Notes: generated from the sequence alone by a model not told the origin. A stretch of 45,078 nt of DNA from Desulfobacteraceae bacterium (GCA_003599865.1 QZKS01000080.1:1-45078), one strand, 5' to 3'; counted from the first letter of the stretch, positions 34,012 to 42,429 are shown. Numbers and translations: made by a program.

Positions 34012-35718
34012 CTACGGGTTCATGTGATAGGTGTCCACCAGCGAATACACATGCTCTTTCAGAACCTTCTCGAACCGCTCCATGTTTTTCACCGGTTTTT
34101 TGATCATCTTCAGACAGATTCCCTGCTGCTTTTCCGTAGCGGAATTTTTGGAATAAATGTCCAGTGCATATTTGGAGAAATCCCGGACCATGAAATCAAA
34201 GATCTGGTCCAGGAGGTCATCATCAATCTTTTCCATGGCAGCGCTCTCAACGATCAATTGCGCATAGGCCACCAGGGTAAAGATCTCTCCGACCGCCAGC
34301 AGAAAATCAAAATCATTGAGCATCTGATCTCCCAGCTCCATGCCGGAAGCCATCAGGAATTCCTCATACACCTTGATCTGTTCCTTGAACATATTGATGT
34401 TCGGCAGGTCTTTTGTGGCAAATGTCTTCCGGAAATCATGGAACTGAATTTTGGCATATCCCTTTGTCGGTCCCTGCTGGAAAAGATAGTCGTCGTTTTC
34501 CGCACCATTGAGCCTTGGAACCACCGGGAACTCTCTGGGGTTGAAGAAGTAGCTTGGGATCAGTTTGGCAATCAAAGCCATGTTCACATGACGGGTGCCT
34601 TCCAGTTTGGGGAAGCCCCGCAATTCAACCACGGCCTGTTCAAAATAGATATCCTTTTCAAAACCGCGGGCGGCAATGATGTCCCACAGCATCTCATGGA
34701 CCTCTTCTCCCTGAATGGCGACCTTCATTTTCATGATGGGGTTATACAGGAGATATCGTTTGTCATCCGAAGATGCACATCGCATATAATCGGTTGCACG
34801 GAGCCCGAACAGCTTCATGGCGGCAAGACGGCAGAAAGAGTCCAGGAAAAGCCGCTTCACATGGGGGAATTCCGTGACATACTTGCCGTACAGGTTCCGG
34901 TGGGCTGCATGATTCAATGCTTCGTAAAAAGAATGCGTCACAATACCGGTTGCGCCGGACCCGATATTGAACTTGCAGATATTGATGGTGTTGAGCATGT
35001 CATCCCAGGCTTTCTTGCCCCTTGAGGTGATCTCGGCATCGGTGATGGGATAATCATGCAGGGCGAACTCGGAAACAAAATTCTGGGCATTGATGACATT
35101 CTGGATGCACTCGTATTTCTCATGTTTGGAATCCACAATAAAAAACACATACTCATCCGTATCGGCGATTTTTCCGAACACGGATACCATGCCCGCTTCA
35201 TTGCCGTTTCCAATATAATATTTGGAGCCGTTGGCAAGGTAGGTACCGTCCGCCTGCGGATACAGCTTCATGTCGGATGAATAGATATCCGCCCCATGTT
35301 CCTTTTCCGACAGGCCGAATGCGCAGAGCGGGTTTTCCCTCAATTTCTGTACGGCCTTGTGCTTGAATTCTTCATTGTCTCCCAGAAAAACCGGGTCCAG
35401 CCCGAGTGTGGAAACATGATACATGTACCAGTAGGCGGTTCCATAAAAACCGCAGATTTCGGAAAACTCAAACATTCGGTAAGTGCTGTAATACTGGTCT
35501 TTCTCACCATATCCCTGGGGCAGGAAAAGGGTTTCAAAAATCCGTTCTTTTTTCACAAATTCAGCGAAATCATAGGTAAACTGACAAGACCGGTAATCTT
35601 CCTTCATCTTTTTCAGTCCCTTGTTTTCAAACCATTCAATGGTTTTCAGCATGATCTCTCTGGATCGCGCGTCAGGGTAATTTCTGTCCTGATATTTTTT
35701 GGGGTTTAACAGAATCAT
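34012..35718 (-). CDS. Acyl-CoA dehydrogenase
   Basis: 568 aa, longer than the ~380-aa core because of N- and C-terminal extensions. Core features: YMYHVSTLGLDPVFLGDNEEFKHKAV, CAFGLSEKEHGADIYSSDMKLYPQADGTYLANGSKYYIGNGNEAGMVSVFGK (flavin/substrate segment), and a C-terminal helical domain. FAD-dependent desaturation of an acyl-CoA; the chain length cannot be told. Electrons normally go to ETF; no etf genes are here. GAGGAG site before ATG 35718. First gene of a co-directional run with moxR, vwa and the repeat protein. Confidence 0.88.
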   Translation of the reverse strand: MILLNPKKYQDRNYPDARSREIMLKTIEWFENKGLKKMKEDYRSCQFTYDFAEFVKKERIFETLFLPQGYGEKDQYYSTYRMFEFSEICGFYGTAYWYMYHVSTLGLDPVFLGDNEEFKHKAVQKLRENPLCAFGLSEKEHGADIYSSDMKLYPQADGTYLANGSKYYIGNGNEAGMVSVFGKIADTDEYVFFIVDSKHEKYECIQNVINAQNFVSEFALHDYPITDAEITSRGKKAWDDMLNTINICKFNIGSGATGIVTHSFYEALNHAAHRNLYGKYVTEFPHVKRLFLDSFCRLAAMKLFGLRATDYMRCASSDDKRYLLYNPIMKMKVAIQGEEVHEMLWDIIAARGFEKDIYFEQAVVELRGFPKLEGTRHVNMALIAKLIPSYFFNPREFPVVPRLNGAENDDYLFQQGPTKGYAKIQFHDFRKTFATKDLPNINMFKEQIKVYEEFLMASGMELGDQMLNDFDFLLAVGEIFTLVAYAQLIVESAAMEKIDDDLLDQIFDFMVRDFSKYALDIYSKNSATEKQQGICLKMIKKPVKNMERFEKVLKEHVYSLVDTYHMNP

Positions 35719-35821
35719 TTTTTCTCCTCATCTCATTTTTTTTAGTTGTCCCGGCTCTTTACAAAGTGACCTTTTATATATTGCCGCATCCGTATTTCTG
35801 TCAAGCTGATTCTTCCCGGAG

Positions 35822-36649
35822 CTATTCCGGCAGTTCCCATGCAAGCGGCGCATAGGTAAAAGGCACCTGATAATAATTGAAAACCTTTGCGGTTTTCCGG
35901 AAAGACAGGTCGGAAAACACTTTGGACAGATTGATGCCGATGCCCATATAAAAATGGCGGTTTTTCTCTTTGTTATCATCGGAATAACCACGGGCATAAT
36001 ACCCGATATGATATTCCAGGAATTGCAGATAACGGTTTTCCACCGCATCAAACCCGTCCAGTTTAACCGCCATCAGAAACTTCATGTTTTCATAATCGGT
36101 TGACATGTCATCTGCTGAAAAATCCGGTAAATATTCAATCCTGAAATCGATTTTCCGGCCATACTCCGGATACCGGTAGAGCAGGTATCCGGCATAACAG
36201 CCAAGGGTATTCATGAAAAAATCCTCAAAAGACAACCCGTAATGACTGAAAGAATCGCCGATCTCGATAAAACTCATCAGGCCAAAGGAAGACAAGGCGC
36301 CATATAAGGATGATTTCTGAATGGAATAGCCCCAGGATTCACAAAGGGCTGCGATACCGTGAGAGGTCAGATAGCTCGCATAAAAATGAGCCGCCTTGTC
36401 CGCCCCGCCTTCTGTTGTGTCCTGTTCAAACCAGCCTTCCGAACGGGTATGGGAGCTTCTTTCGCCATAATCCCAGCTCATGATCCCCCATGTTGTTAAA
36501 ACGGCAAAACCGCCGAGATTGGCAATCAGCAGTTTATCCTCTTTGGCAAACGATTCATTCCCTTCATCTTTTTCATCCGCCAGGACCGTCTGACCGGTCA
36601 GCACCACCACAGTCAAGAGGAAAACTATGAGAATTCGAAAAAATTTCAT
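35822..36649 (-). CDS. DUF2279 (YfiM-like) exported protein
   Basis: 275 aa from the ATG at 36649 (TAAGGG upstream); in-frame codons upstream to 36697 are less likely. Signal peptide MKFFRILIVFLLTVVVLTG, cut after VLA. The middle carries the DUF2279 signature GGADKAAHFYASYLTSHGIAAL, then hydrophobic helices (SSFGLMSFIEIGDSFSHYGLSFEDFFMNTLG) and a C-terminal Tyr/Phe-rich beta region that could be an outer-membrane barrel. Function unknown. Confidence 0.78.
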   Translation of the reverse strand: MKFFRILIVFLLTVVVLTGQTVLADEKDEGNESFAKEDKLLIANLGGFAVLTTWGIMSWDYGERSSHTRSEGWFEQDTTEGGADKAAHFYASYLTSHGIAALCESWGYSIQKSSLYGALSSFGLMSFIEIGDSFSHYGLSFEDFFMNTLGCYAGYLLYRYPEYGRKIDFRIEYLPDFSADDMSTDYENMKFLMAVKLDGFDAVENRYLQFLEYHIGYYARGYSDDNKEKNRHFYMGIGINLSKVFSDLSFRKTAKVFNYYQVPFTYAPLAWELPE

Positions 36650-36692
36650 GACCCTTACCATTGTTGATGAAACCGTAAAAAATCTCACCTCC

Positions 36693-36720
36693 GTCATGCC
36701 GGACCGGATCCGGCATCCGG
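36693..36720. repeat. REP-like palindrome
   Basis: ATGCCGGA (36696-36703), 5-nt loop, TCCGGCAT (36709-36716). Same family as the palindromes at 38771 and 40632. The rest of 36650-36975 shows no gene beyond low-quality short frames. Confidence 0.75.
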
Positions 36721-36975
36721 AAGCTTTTGAAAAGACTGGATTCCCTTGCTTCGCAAATAAGGGAAATGCCGCTAAAAGTGACGCTATCCGGAATCATGCC
36801 TCTCGATATGGAGGATCAGGCATCGTATGGTAAGCAGGCGGATTGGAAAAGAATCATGGTGCAAAACAGGAACTATTGATTTTCAGTATGCATAAGCGTC
36901 AGGATCTGCTTATTCCCATATCAAATCCGGACGGTTTATGCAAAACAAGAAAATACCGTATTGCGGAAAACCTCG

Positions 36976-38271
36976 CTACAACCGCTGAATCAGATAGACA
37001 AACACCGGCAGCCTGCTCCGGCTTTTAATCTCATAAAACCGTGGCAGCAGTTCACGCCGCTTCGGGTTGTCCTGCATTGGAGACAGGTACACCGTCCCTT
37101 TGGCATGGGAGGAACCTTTCGCCTCGGAAAGCAACTCCGCCAGGGACCGGTCATGCTCCCCGGACAACTGCTCGCCCAGCAAAAAATTACCGGAAATTTC
37201 GATATTTGTATGCAGGGAATTCATATGCTGCATCTTCCGGAACGCCTCAAGGACCGTCGATGCATCCACCGGTTTACCAATCAATTCCAGTGTCGACTGA
37301 TCAACCGACTCAAATCCGATGTTGATATGGGTGTAAAACGGCAGTCGGCTCAATTGTTCAAACAAACTGTCTTCCGCCTTGAGCAGGGAATCGATGCTTC
37401 CAAACAGAAACAGCATCGGCGTACCAACCTGCGGTTTGCCAAAACCAAAGGCGGCAGAGGCTTCTTCAGCGGCAAAACAGATCAGTTCCGCACCGGATGC
37501 CAGCGCATCGTGATTGCCCAGAAACAGGGCGTGATAATTTTCCATATTCCGGCCGTAAAAGGATTTCAACTGCCGGATCTGCTCTGATATGTTTTCTTTG
37601 GATCGAGTCTGAAATTTCCGGGCGGTTTTCACACAGCAGAATTTGCAGTGATACAGGCACCCGTCCGCAATCATGAGCGGAATGACCTCATAATCCACAT
37701 GCCGCGTATCCGGCGGCAGTACCGAAACCTGTCCGCCGATAATGGTATGCAGTTGGTTGGCCCGTTCATGCAGCACATTGTCATTATTCAGCATGATTCG
37801 TTCCACCAGCTCTCCGGCCCGGGAATGCAGACCGGTATTCTTCCCGGCCATGTACAGATCCGCATACAACTGCGACCAGGCGGAAAATGCATTCATAATC
37901 ACGGGATTGGCAAAATAATTGACCTCCCACACGGAATTGCTTGGATAAGGAAGGCATGGCAGGTAATATTCCCCGAGCCACGAGATAATACCGCGGTCGC
38001 CGCTTTGGTCGCCCACCGTATAATACATCCAGTCATTGCCGTCGGTCCGCTTCAGCTCTTCGGCCGGGTGGGGCCAATGGGGAGAAAGCCCCCGGATGGT
38101 CTTGATCTCGCCGTTCAGGTTAAACCGGAATTCAAAATCCTGCGTCCGGATTTCGGAATATTTCCCATGCCGGAGCGGAAACCGGTCTTTCCTGAGGTTG
38201 GGAGAGCTTTGTTTTTCAACGACAATGGAAAAGGGAAATCCATGCAGACCTGAATGAAGCATATGATTCAT
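36976..38271 (-). CDS. Radical SAM protein
   Basis: 431 aa. An atypical ~200-residue N-terminal domain of unknown role precedes the radical SAM core with CLYHCKFC (CxxxCxxC, residues ~203-210), followed by another Cys. The core continues through YHALFLGNHDALASGAELICFAAEEA, THINIGFESVDQSTLELIGKPVDASTVLEAF (SAM-binding barrel strands) and NIEISGNFLLGEQ. This resembles B12-independent, Elp3/HemN-like barrels. Substrate unknown. Starts 3 bp after the small membrane protein gene, same strand. Confidence 0.88.
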   Translation of the reverse strand: MNHMLHSGLHGFPFSIVVEKQSSPNLRKDRFPLRHGKYSEIRTQDFEFRFNLNGEIKTIRGLSPHWPHPAEELKRTDGNDWMYYTVGDQSGDRGIISWLGEYYLPCLPYPSNSVWEVNYFANPVIMNAFSAWSQLYADLYMAGKNTGLHSRAGELVERIMLNNDNVLHERANQLHTIIGGQVSVLPPDTRHVDYEVIPLMIADGCLYHCKFCCVKTARKFQTRSKENISEQIRQLKSFYGRNMENYHALFLGNHDALASGAELICFAAEEASAAFGFGKPQVGTPMLFLFGSIDSLLKAEDSLFEQLSRLPFYTHINIGFESVDQSTLELIGKPVDASTVLEAFRKMQHMNSLHTNIEISGNFLLGEQLSGEHDRSLAELLSEAKGSSHAKGTVYLSPMQDNPKRRELLPRFYEIKSRSRLPVFVYLIQRL

Positions 38272-38274
38272 GCG

Positions 38275-38721
38275 TCAACCTGTCATCCTTTCAATGGCTG
38301 CTTTCCATTTCATAACATCCGTCAAGGCCCATGCCATGGAATCCTCCCCTTCTCCCATATCGTAGGTTACACATAACAGGGGCACCAGTACCGACTTGCC
38401 GTTGAATGATCTGGGCATGGTTACACTTTTGATGGAACGGATTGGTATTTTATATTCCCTGCAGGGAACCGCCCGTATAAAAAATAAAGCCTCGCGTGTG
38501 AGCACGATTGCGCCATTTCCTCTTATTTGTCTGCCGCCTGTGGATTGAATTCCAAGAAAAGCAGCCTTTGTATTGACGCAAAGCAGCTCTTCTTTTGTAA
38601 ATTTTTCCTGAACGATCTTTTCTATCTTCCTTCGATTTCCCGAATAGACAATAAGCAGAATAGCCAGGAGAAACGACACGGCCAGAAGAATTGAAACAGC
38701 AATGATCAAAAAAGTGTTCAT
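38275..38721 (-). CDS. Small membrane-anchored protein, PH-like domain possible
   Basis: 148 aa. One N-terminal membrane helix (FLIIAVSILLAVSFLLAILLIVYSG) and a soluble C-terminal domain with beta-strand pattern (GNGAIVLTREALFFIRAV, EYKIPIRSIKSVTM, KSVLVPLLCVTYDMG) and a final amphipathic helix (WALTDVMKWKAAIERM), the layout of bacterial PH or GRAM-like domains. Family not confirmed. Immediately upstream of the radical SAM gene. Confidence 0.7.
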   Translation of the reverse strand: MNTFLIIAVSILLAVSFLLAILLIVYSGNRRKIEKIVQEKFTKEELLCVNTKAAFLGIQSTGGRQIRGNGAIVLTREALFFIRAVPCREYKIPIRSIKSVTMPRSFNGKSVLVPLLCVTYDMGEGEDSMAWALTDVMKWKAAIERMTG

Positions 38722-38762
38722 CTCAAATTCCTTCTACATTGAAAGCAAACCCACCTGCCCGC

Positions 38763-39035
38763 CTCGTTATACCGGACCTGATCCGGCATCCGGAACAGAC
38801 CTCATCCTTTTTTTACCAGCACTGCAATTATTTTCAAGATCAGCAGTATCCAGGGAAATCCATGCAGCAACAGATCAAACCAGTCAATCGGCCTTACCAG
38901 TGTTCCCTTGAACAGCATGGACAGCTTTTCCACAATATGCGGTGGGGAAAACGGGGCAAGGCCTAAGGTAAGGCAGAGTATGACGACAATGCCCCAGTTC
39001 ATGGAGTCGATTATGGTGAGGAGGTTTTTCATGGT
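38763..39035. repeat. Direct repeat copy 1 (about 270 bp)
   Basis: Nearly identical to 40636-40911 (a few scattered substitutions and one A/T-run length change). Each copy comprises a REP-like palindrome (here 38771-38790) plus a complete small membrane-protein gene. The copies bracket 1.6 kb holding the zeta-like toxin pair, a hypothetical gene and the HigA relic. Confidence 0.88.
38802..39032 (-). CDS. Small membrane protein (copy 1)
   Basis: 76 aa. Two hydrophobic segments: WGIVVILCLTLGLAPF and FPWILLILKIIAVLV, separated by the conserved-looking PPHIVEKLSMLFKGTLVRPIDWFDLLLHG. Proteins with this HxVEK...RPIDWFDLLLHG pattern are widespread small membrane proteins, sometimes annotated as RND-transporter related; the function is not established. 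Ends VKKG after a 7-base A-run. A near-identical paralogue is at 40619-40897. Confidence 0.75.
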   Translation of the reverse strand: MKNLLTIIDSMNWGIVVILCLTLGLAPFSPPHIVEKLSMLFKGTLVRPIDWFDLLLHGFPWILLILKIIAVLVKKG

Positions 39036-39130
39036 TTGGGTCCTTGTGGTTGAAATAATGTGATTTTGGATTTTTAAAAAAATTTAACGCCGAGAAGACC
39101 TGACACAAAAAAGCCATGATAGGTGTCCGA

Positions 39131-39328
39131 CTATGAAAGCTTTCCCGGCTTTTTTGTGCCATGTGTATTTTTTTGTTGAGTGATATCGGCTGGAATTTCA
39201 AATTCAATTTGTCCGTTTTTCCAGATGGGTATTTTATAATTGTTTCTTCGCGCATCTTCTGCAACTTTTTCAGCGGCTCTTTGTAAGGCTCTAAGCCCAA
39301 GAATGGCGTATTTACTATGTTTTTTCAT
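39131..39328 (-). CDS. Small protein paired with zeta-like toxin (possible antitoxin)
   Basis: 65 aa, basic: KYAILGLRALQRAAEKVAEDARRNNYKIPIWKNGQIEFEIP. It starts 5 bp after the zeta-like kinase gene. Small proteins of this kind (LGLxALxxAAxxVxExAR ... IPIWxxGxI) commonly sit next to zeta-type P-loop kinases and are presumed partners. Antitoxin activity is inferred from position only. Confidence 0.6.
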   Translation of the reverse strand: MKKHSKYAILGLRALQRAAEKVAEDARRNNYKIPIWKNGQIEFEIPADITQQKNTHGTKKPGKLS

Positions 39329-39333
39329 TATAT

Positions 39334-39858
39334 TTATTCATTTCCTTTTTCATCAATAATTACCGGAATGTGGCCAGAGGTATCAAAAACAATCCATGAA
39401 TCTGCTAATGGTTTGTATAGCAAATTGAAATTTTCCCAGCTTCTTTTAAAACGCCTCCTGATCACACTTTCCGGAATATTGTGCCCGCCACGCGCGACTC
39501 TCAATTTAACGCGCTCAATTGCAAAATCCACGGAGGGGATTTTTAAAAAGTATATGATAATCTCATATCCCATTTTTTTCCACTCAGTAATTTTTTTAAC
39601 ATAACCTTTGCCGCTCAGTGTTGTTTCAAAAGCAAATGAATCATTCTTTTTTGTGCATTCGGCAATATTTTTAATCATTAGCCGTCCGGCTTCAATAGCC
39701 ATTTTTCCCGGCTGAAAAGGTGACAGGCCTTGAGCTATTAAATCAGCATTTATGAAATTCAGGCACTCGGCTTCAATCGGCAGAAATTCATTTGCAAAAG
39801 TGGTTTTTCCTGCTCCATTGGGGCCTGCCAGTATGTAACATTTCAGATTTAAAGCCAA
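39334..39858 (-). CDS. Zeta-toxin-like P-loop kinase
   Basis: 174 aa. Walker A GPNGAGKTTFANEFLP (residues ~13-28), NADLIAQGLSPFQPGKMAIEAGRLM, FETTLSGKGYVKKI, and the Arg-rich stretch RVKLRVARGGHNIPESVIRRRF, typical of the zeta/YfhM-type kinase family. Zeta toxins phosphorylate UDP-N-acetylglucosamine; chromosomal short forms like this are not all toxic. Paired with the 65-aa gene downstream. Confidence 0.82.
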   Translation of the reverse strand: MALNLKCYILAGPNGAGKTTFANEFLPIEAECLNFINADLIAQGLSPFQPGKMAIEAGRLMIKNIAECTKKNDSFAFETTLSGKGYVKKITEWKKMGYEIIIYFLKIPSVDFAIERVKLRVARGGHNIPESVIRRRFKRSWENFNLLYKPLADSWIVFDTSGHIPVIIDEKGNE

Positions 39859-39999
39859 TTTATTATTATTCTTTCACCGAACGATTGAGTTGTAGGGCCG
39901 GGGGACAATAACCCCAGGCTGATTTAAAAACTCTAAAATTTCGTCAACCAAGGCCTTAGGAAAAACAAACGGCTTTTCCTGGGCCCCACAAGCGAATGG

Positions 40000-40263
40000 T
40001 TACCTGGCACTTTGATTTATTTCAACAAGGATCTCTTGCCCATTTTGAATTTTTTCTTCTAATACGGGCTTTTCGAGAGCTTCAACAAAATATTGGAGAT
40101 CTTTTCTCAGTTCAGCCATCGATTCCCCCATTGGTTCAACGGGTGATGCGGTCCAACTTTCAATTTTGTTATCATCATCGTAATAGACTTCATGAATTTG
40201 AAAAGTGGTGATATGGACTTTTTTATCGTGTCTTTTTATAACTCTGTGATTCCAGTGAGACAT
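40000..40263 (-). CDS. Hypothetical protein of an accessory module
   Basis: 87 aa from ATG 40263: MSHWNHRVIKRHDKKVHITTFQIHEVYYDDDNKI... with the ending KPVLEEKIQNGQEILVEINQ. The frame is open further upstream to 40416, but that part overlaps the HigA relic and is unlikely to be coding. Short proteins starting M-S-x-W-N-x-R-V-I-K are common hypothetical proteins; function unknown. Confidence 0.65.
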   Translation of the reverse strand: MSHWNHRVIKRHDKKVHITTFQIHEVYYDDDNKIESWTASPVEPMGESMAELRKDLQYFVEALEKPVLEEKIQNGQEILVEINQSAR

Positions 40264-40304
40264 CATACTAAATCCATATTTTAATGACAGGTAACACTGC
40301 CCTT

Positions 40305-40560
40305 CACCCGCCTGGCGGAAAACCGGGAAAAAGGGTGACAGGATGCAAAACTTTTTCCGAAAAAGGACGAGCCTGTTTCCAATCACTGGATGAATTTTCC
40401 GCTTCCCAGAGATCAAAGTTCTTTTGCAAATTCATGCACAATTCAAGTGTCGAGCCAAAAGCTCTGGACAGTCGCAAGGCCATATCCGGTGTTACAGGCC
40501 CTTTTTCGTTCAGTATCTTGGAAAGTGTTTTTCTGGTTTGGTTTTCGCTGCATTTTTTTC
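40305..40560 (-). pseudogene. Remnant of HigA-type XRE antitoxin
   Basis: On the minus strand one frame reads NQTRKTLSKILNEKGPVTPD, then MALRLSRAFGSTLELCMNLQ and KNFDLWEAENSSSDWK, ending FPGFPPGG-stop near 40305. This is the second half of a HigA HTH (VSRILNGKRPITPDMALRLAKALGTSPELWLNLQ-type). The first half of the HTH and any start codon are missing; upstream sequence is out of frame and runs into the direct repeat. No HigB toxin remains. Confidence 0.75.
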
Positions 40561-40618
40561 TTCATACTGAATCCTTTAGTGGAAATCGTCAGCATAAGCA
40601 ATAATATAGGAATCGTCA

Positions 40619-40897
40619 TCAATTCAGGCACGTCATGCCGGACTCGATCCGGCATCCAGAATAGACCTCATCCTTTTTTACCAGCAATGCGATTATTGTC
40701 AAGATCAGCAGTATCCAGGGAAATCCATGCAGCAGCAGATCAAACCAGTCAATCGGCCTTACCAGTGTTCCCTTGAACAGCATGGACAGCTTTTCCACAA
40801 TATGCGGCGGGGAAAACGGGGCAAGGCCTAAGGTAAGGCAGAGTATGACGACGATGCCCCAGTTCATGGAGTCGATTATGGTGAGGAGGTTTTTCAT
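40619..40897 (-). CDS. Small membrane protein (copy 2, C-terminus altered)
   Basis: 92 aa. Identical to copy 1 (38802-39032) through nearly all of its length except two substitutions in the last helix (LLILTIIALLVKK). One A fewer in the A-run shifts the frame, so instead of ending VKKG it reads on as VKKDEVYSGCRIESGMTCLN through the REP palindrome. The duplication is recent; whether this copy works is unknown. Confidence 0.7.
   Translation of the reverse strand: MKNLLTIIDSMNWGIVVILCLTLGLAPFSPPHIVEKLSMLFKGTLVRPIDWFDLLLHGFPWILLILTIIALLVKKDEVYSGCRIESGMTCLN
40632..40660. repeat. REP-like palindrome
   Basis: ATGCCGGA (40635-40642), 5-nt loop, TCCGGCAT (40648-40655): identical arms to the palindrome at 36693. 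It forms the edge of direct repeat copy 2. Confidence 0.75.
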
Positions 40898-40911
40898 GGT
40901 TTTGGGTCCTT
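40636..40911. repeat. Direct repeat copy 2 (about 270 bp)
   Basis: Near-identical to 38763-39035; see copy 1. Homology ends within a few bases of the gene start (40897), in the leader. Confidence 0.88.
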
Positions 40912-40912
40912 A

Positions 40913-41620
40913 TTATGATATTATGACGCATGATTCTTTCATAATTTTTATAATCTTTTCATCTAAGCAGGAGCGTAGAAAGGTATTCATCGGTTTCTGA
41001 TTACCAGTTTCATAAAAATCGAGCATCAATTGATTAAACTCTAATTGTCTCTTCGCAGGAAGATTAATCGCAGGGTATCCGCAACTCAACAAAAGCCCAT
41101 TCATAATAAAACGCCCCATACGCTTATTAACATCATAAAAAAATTGGCATCTCGCCATTGTAAGAAAAAAATGGATAGCACGATCGTAAATATCGGGTAT
41201 ACTATATGAGTCATTAACCATTTTTTCAAACAACTCCGGTAACGAATCAGCCTGTGGCGGCATATAGTCTGTCCCTGCTATAGTAACCCCACCAGATCTA
41301 AACTGCCCCCACTCCAATGCCTCGTCCTTACCCGCTATGAGATGTAGGGCACAGACTTTTTCACAGGTGATTTCAAACTGATTTTTATCAATTAACCCAA
41401 ATAACGCCCGCCATGTATCGGCTTGGTTCAATGCTATTTGTTGGTCGGATAATTTATGTCCTCCAACTGTAATCCCATCCAGTAATGTTTGGATCTCCGG
41501 TAAGGTTAAATTAATCCCTTCCAAGTTAACTGCGTCAAATACAAACTCAGGTAGTTGACGTTTAGCAAGCATTATTGCTTTTGCTTTATTTGGTTTCATG
41601 TTCCATTGAGTTTCATTCAT
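40913..41620 (-). CDS. Fic-family protein with degenerate active site
   Basis: 235 aa from ATG 41620 (GAGAG site 7 nt upstream); a GTG at 41671 is less likely. Fic fold: FDAVNLEGINLTLPEIQTLLDG near the N-terminus (class II-type inhibitory helix with Glu-Gly kept), RSGGVTIAGTDYMPPQADSLPELFEKMV, and the active-site loop QFFYDVNKRMGR where active Fic enzymes have HxFxDGNGRxxR. The catalytic His is Gln and both Gly positions are Val and Lys, so AMP transfer is doubtful. May act as an antitoxin, a scaffold or an altered enzyme. Confidence 0.82.
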   Translation of the reverse strand: MNETQWNMKPNKAKAIMLAKRQLPEFVFDAVNLEGINLTLPEIQTLLDGITVGGHKLSDQQIALNQADTWRALFGLIDKNQFEITCEKVCALHLIAGKDEALEWGQFRSGGVTIAGTDYMPPQADSLPELFEKMVNDSYSIPDIYDRAIHFFLTMARCQFFYDVNKRMGRFIMNGLLLSCGYPAINLPAKRQLEFNQLMLDFYETGNQKPMNTFLRSCLDEKIIKIMKESCVIIS

Positions 41621-41718
41621 TTCTCTCACCGACTGAATTATATAGTATAGGTTTCGAACCGGTATTTTCACAGGCGCCGGCAGTTTGGCATCCTATGGAG
41701 TGCGGTGTTGTGCATTTT

Positions 41719-41940
41719 TTATTGATGCCAATTAAATGAAAGCTTTCGGTTGGACTGAACACAGTCACGTAAATATAAGTTGATTAAATTTTGGTACGGG
41801 ACGCCCGTTTCTTCAGATAAATTTTTAAAATAATCAATAACGTCGACGCCTATCCGGATGGTTACCTGTTGTTTTAAATGTTTGGCAAAAGGATTTCGCC
41901 GCCCTTTCATTTTGTCAAAATCATATTCTTTTCGCATCAT
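41719..41940 (-). CDS. brnA: BrnA antitoxin
   Basis: 73 aa, ribbon-helix-helix protein: NPFAKHLKQQVTIRIGVDVIDYFKNLSEETGVPYQNLINLYLRDCV matches BrnA. It neutralises BrnT and represses the operon. The start overlaps the brnT stop (TAATG) and is preceded by AGGAGG inside brnT. Confidence 0.88.
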   Translation of the reverse strand: MMRKEYDFDKMKGRRNPFAKHLKQQVTIRIGVDVIDYFKNLSEETGVPYQNLINLYLRDCVQSNRKLSFNWHQ

Positions 41941-42227
41941 TACCTCCTAAAATAAGCGCCTTGCTCCTTTTTAGTTGCTTTCCTTGCCGAAATTATATGT
42001 ATTTTTAAATCTTGGCTTCGATAACAATGGCAAACAACTAAAACCTTAAGGCTTTGACAAAGGCCTAAAAGAATGAACCGTTCCTCTTGGATGGAATGGT
42101 CCGGATCATCAAATTCAATGGCATTTTCATCAAAAAAGACAGTCTGCGCCTCTTCAAAGGAAACACCATGTTTGCGTATATTTGATGAATTTTTCTTGTC
42201 ATCCCATTCAAAAATCAATTTTTTCAT
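41940..42227 (-). CDS. brnT: BrnT ribonuclease toxin
   Basis: 95 aa. FEWDDKKNSSNIRKHGVSFEEAQTVFFD, DPDHSIQEERFILLGLCQSLKVLVVCH and IHIISARKATKKEQ are the BrnT signature (RelE-like fold, mRNA cleavage). Toxin first, antitoxin second, as usual for brnTA. Its promoter is at 42234-42262. Confidence 0.92.
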   Translation of the reverse strand: MKKLIFEWDDKKNSSNIRKHGVSFEEAQTVFFDENAIEFDDPDHSIQEERFILLGLCQSLKVLVVCHCYRSQDLKIHIISARKATKKEQGAYFRR

Positions 42228-42233
42228 AATTAA

Positions 42234-42262
42234 TCTATAATTATATTGTAATTAATTGTCAA
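42234..42262 (-). promoter_or_regulatory. brnTA promoter
   Basis: Minus strand: TTGACA (42262-42257), 17-bp spacer, TATAGA (42239-42234). The spacer and -10 are rich in TATAATTATA-like palindromes suitable for BrnA autorepression. Confidence 0.7.
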
Positions 42263-42429
42263 GGGACTTGAAGAGGTCCATTTTTTGTGCAGAATGACGG
42301 CGGTCAGCGAGCAGCCAGGGCTTCCACTAACGCTTTTAATAAACGATTAATTCCAATTTCAAACGAACTTTCAAAAATGCGCCCGCCCTGGATGTCGGCT
42401 ATACTGCCTGGTAACACGTTTTTGAGAGT

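Noticed and set aside
33445-35025. Long 526-aa open frame on the plus strand
   Set aside because: Antisense to moxR and the acyl-CoA dehydrogenase, both with clear conserved motifs; codon pattern is a shadow.
39940-40008. Hairpin AGGAAAA/TTTTCCT with flanking GGCC as attC candidate
   Set aside because: The ends do not match RYYYAAC/GTTRRRY; may be only a local palindrome.
39884-40012. Open stretch on the minus strand ending PGVIVPRPYNSIVR
   Set aside because: About 40 codons with plausible composition but no start codon; at most a gene fragment upstream of the zeta-like gene.
42280-42429. Possible attC site after the DUF3465 gene (GCGTTAGTGG motif)
   Set aside because: Only one core-like half was found, without the paired RYYYAAC end or a convincing hairpin.
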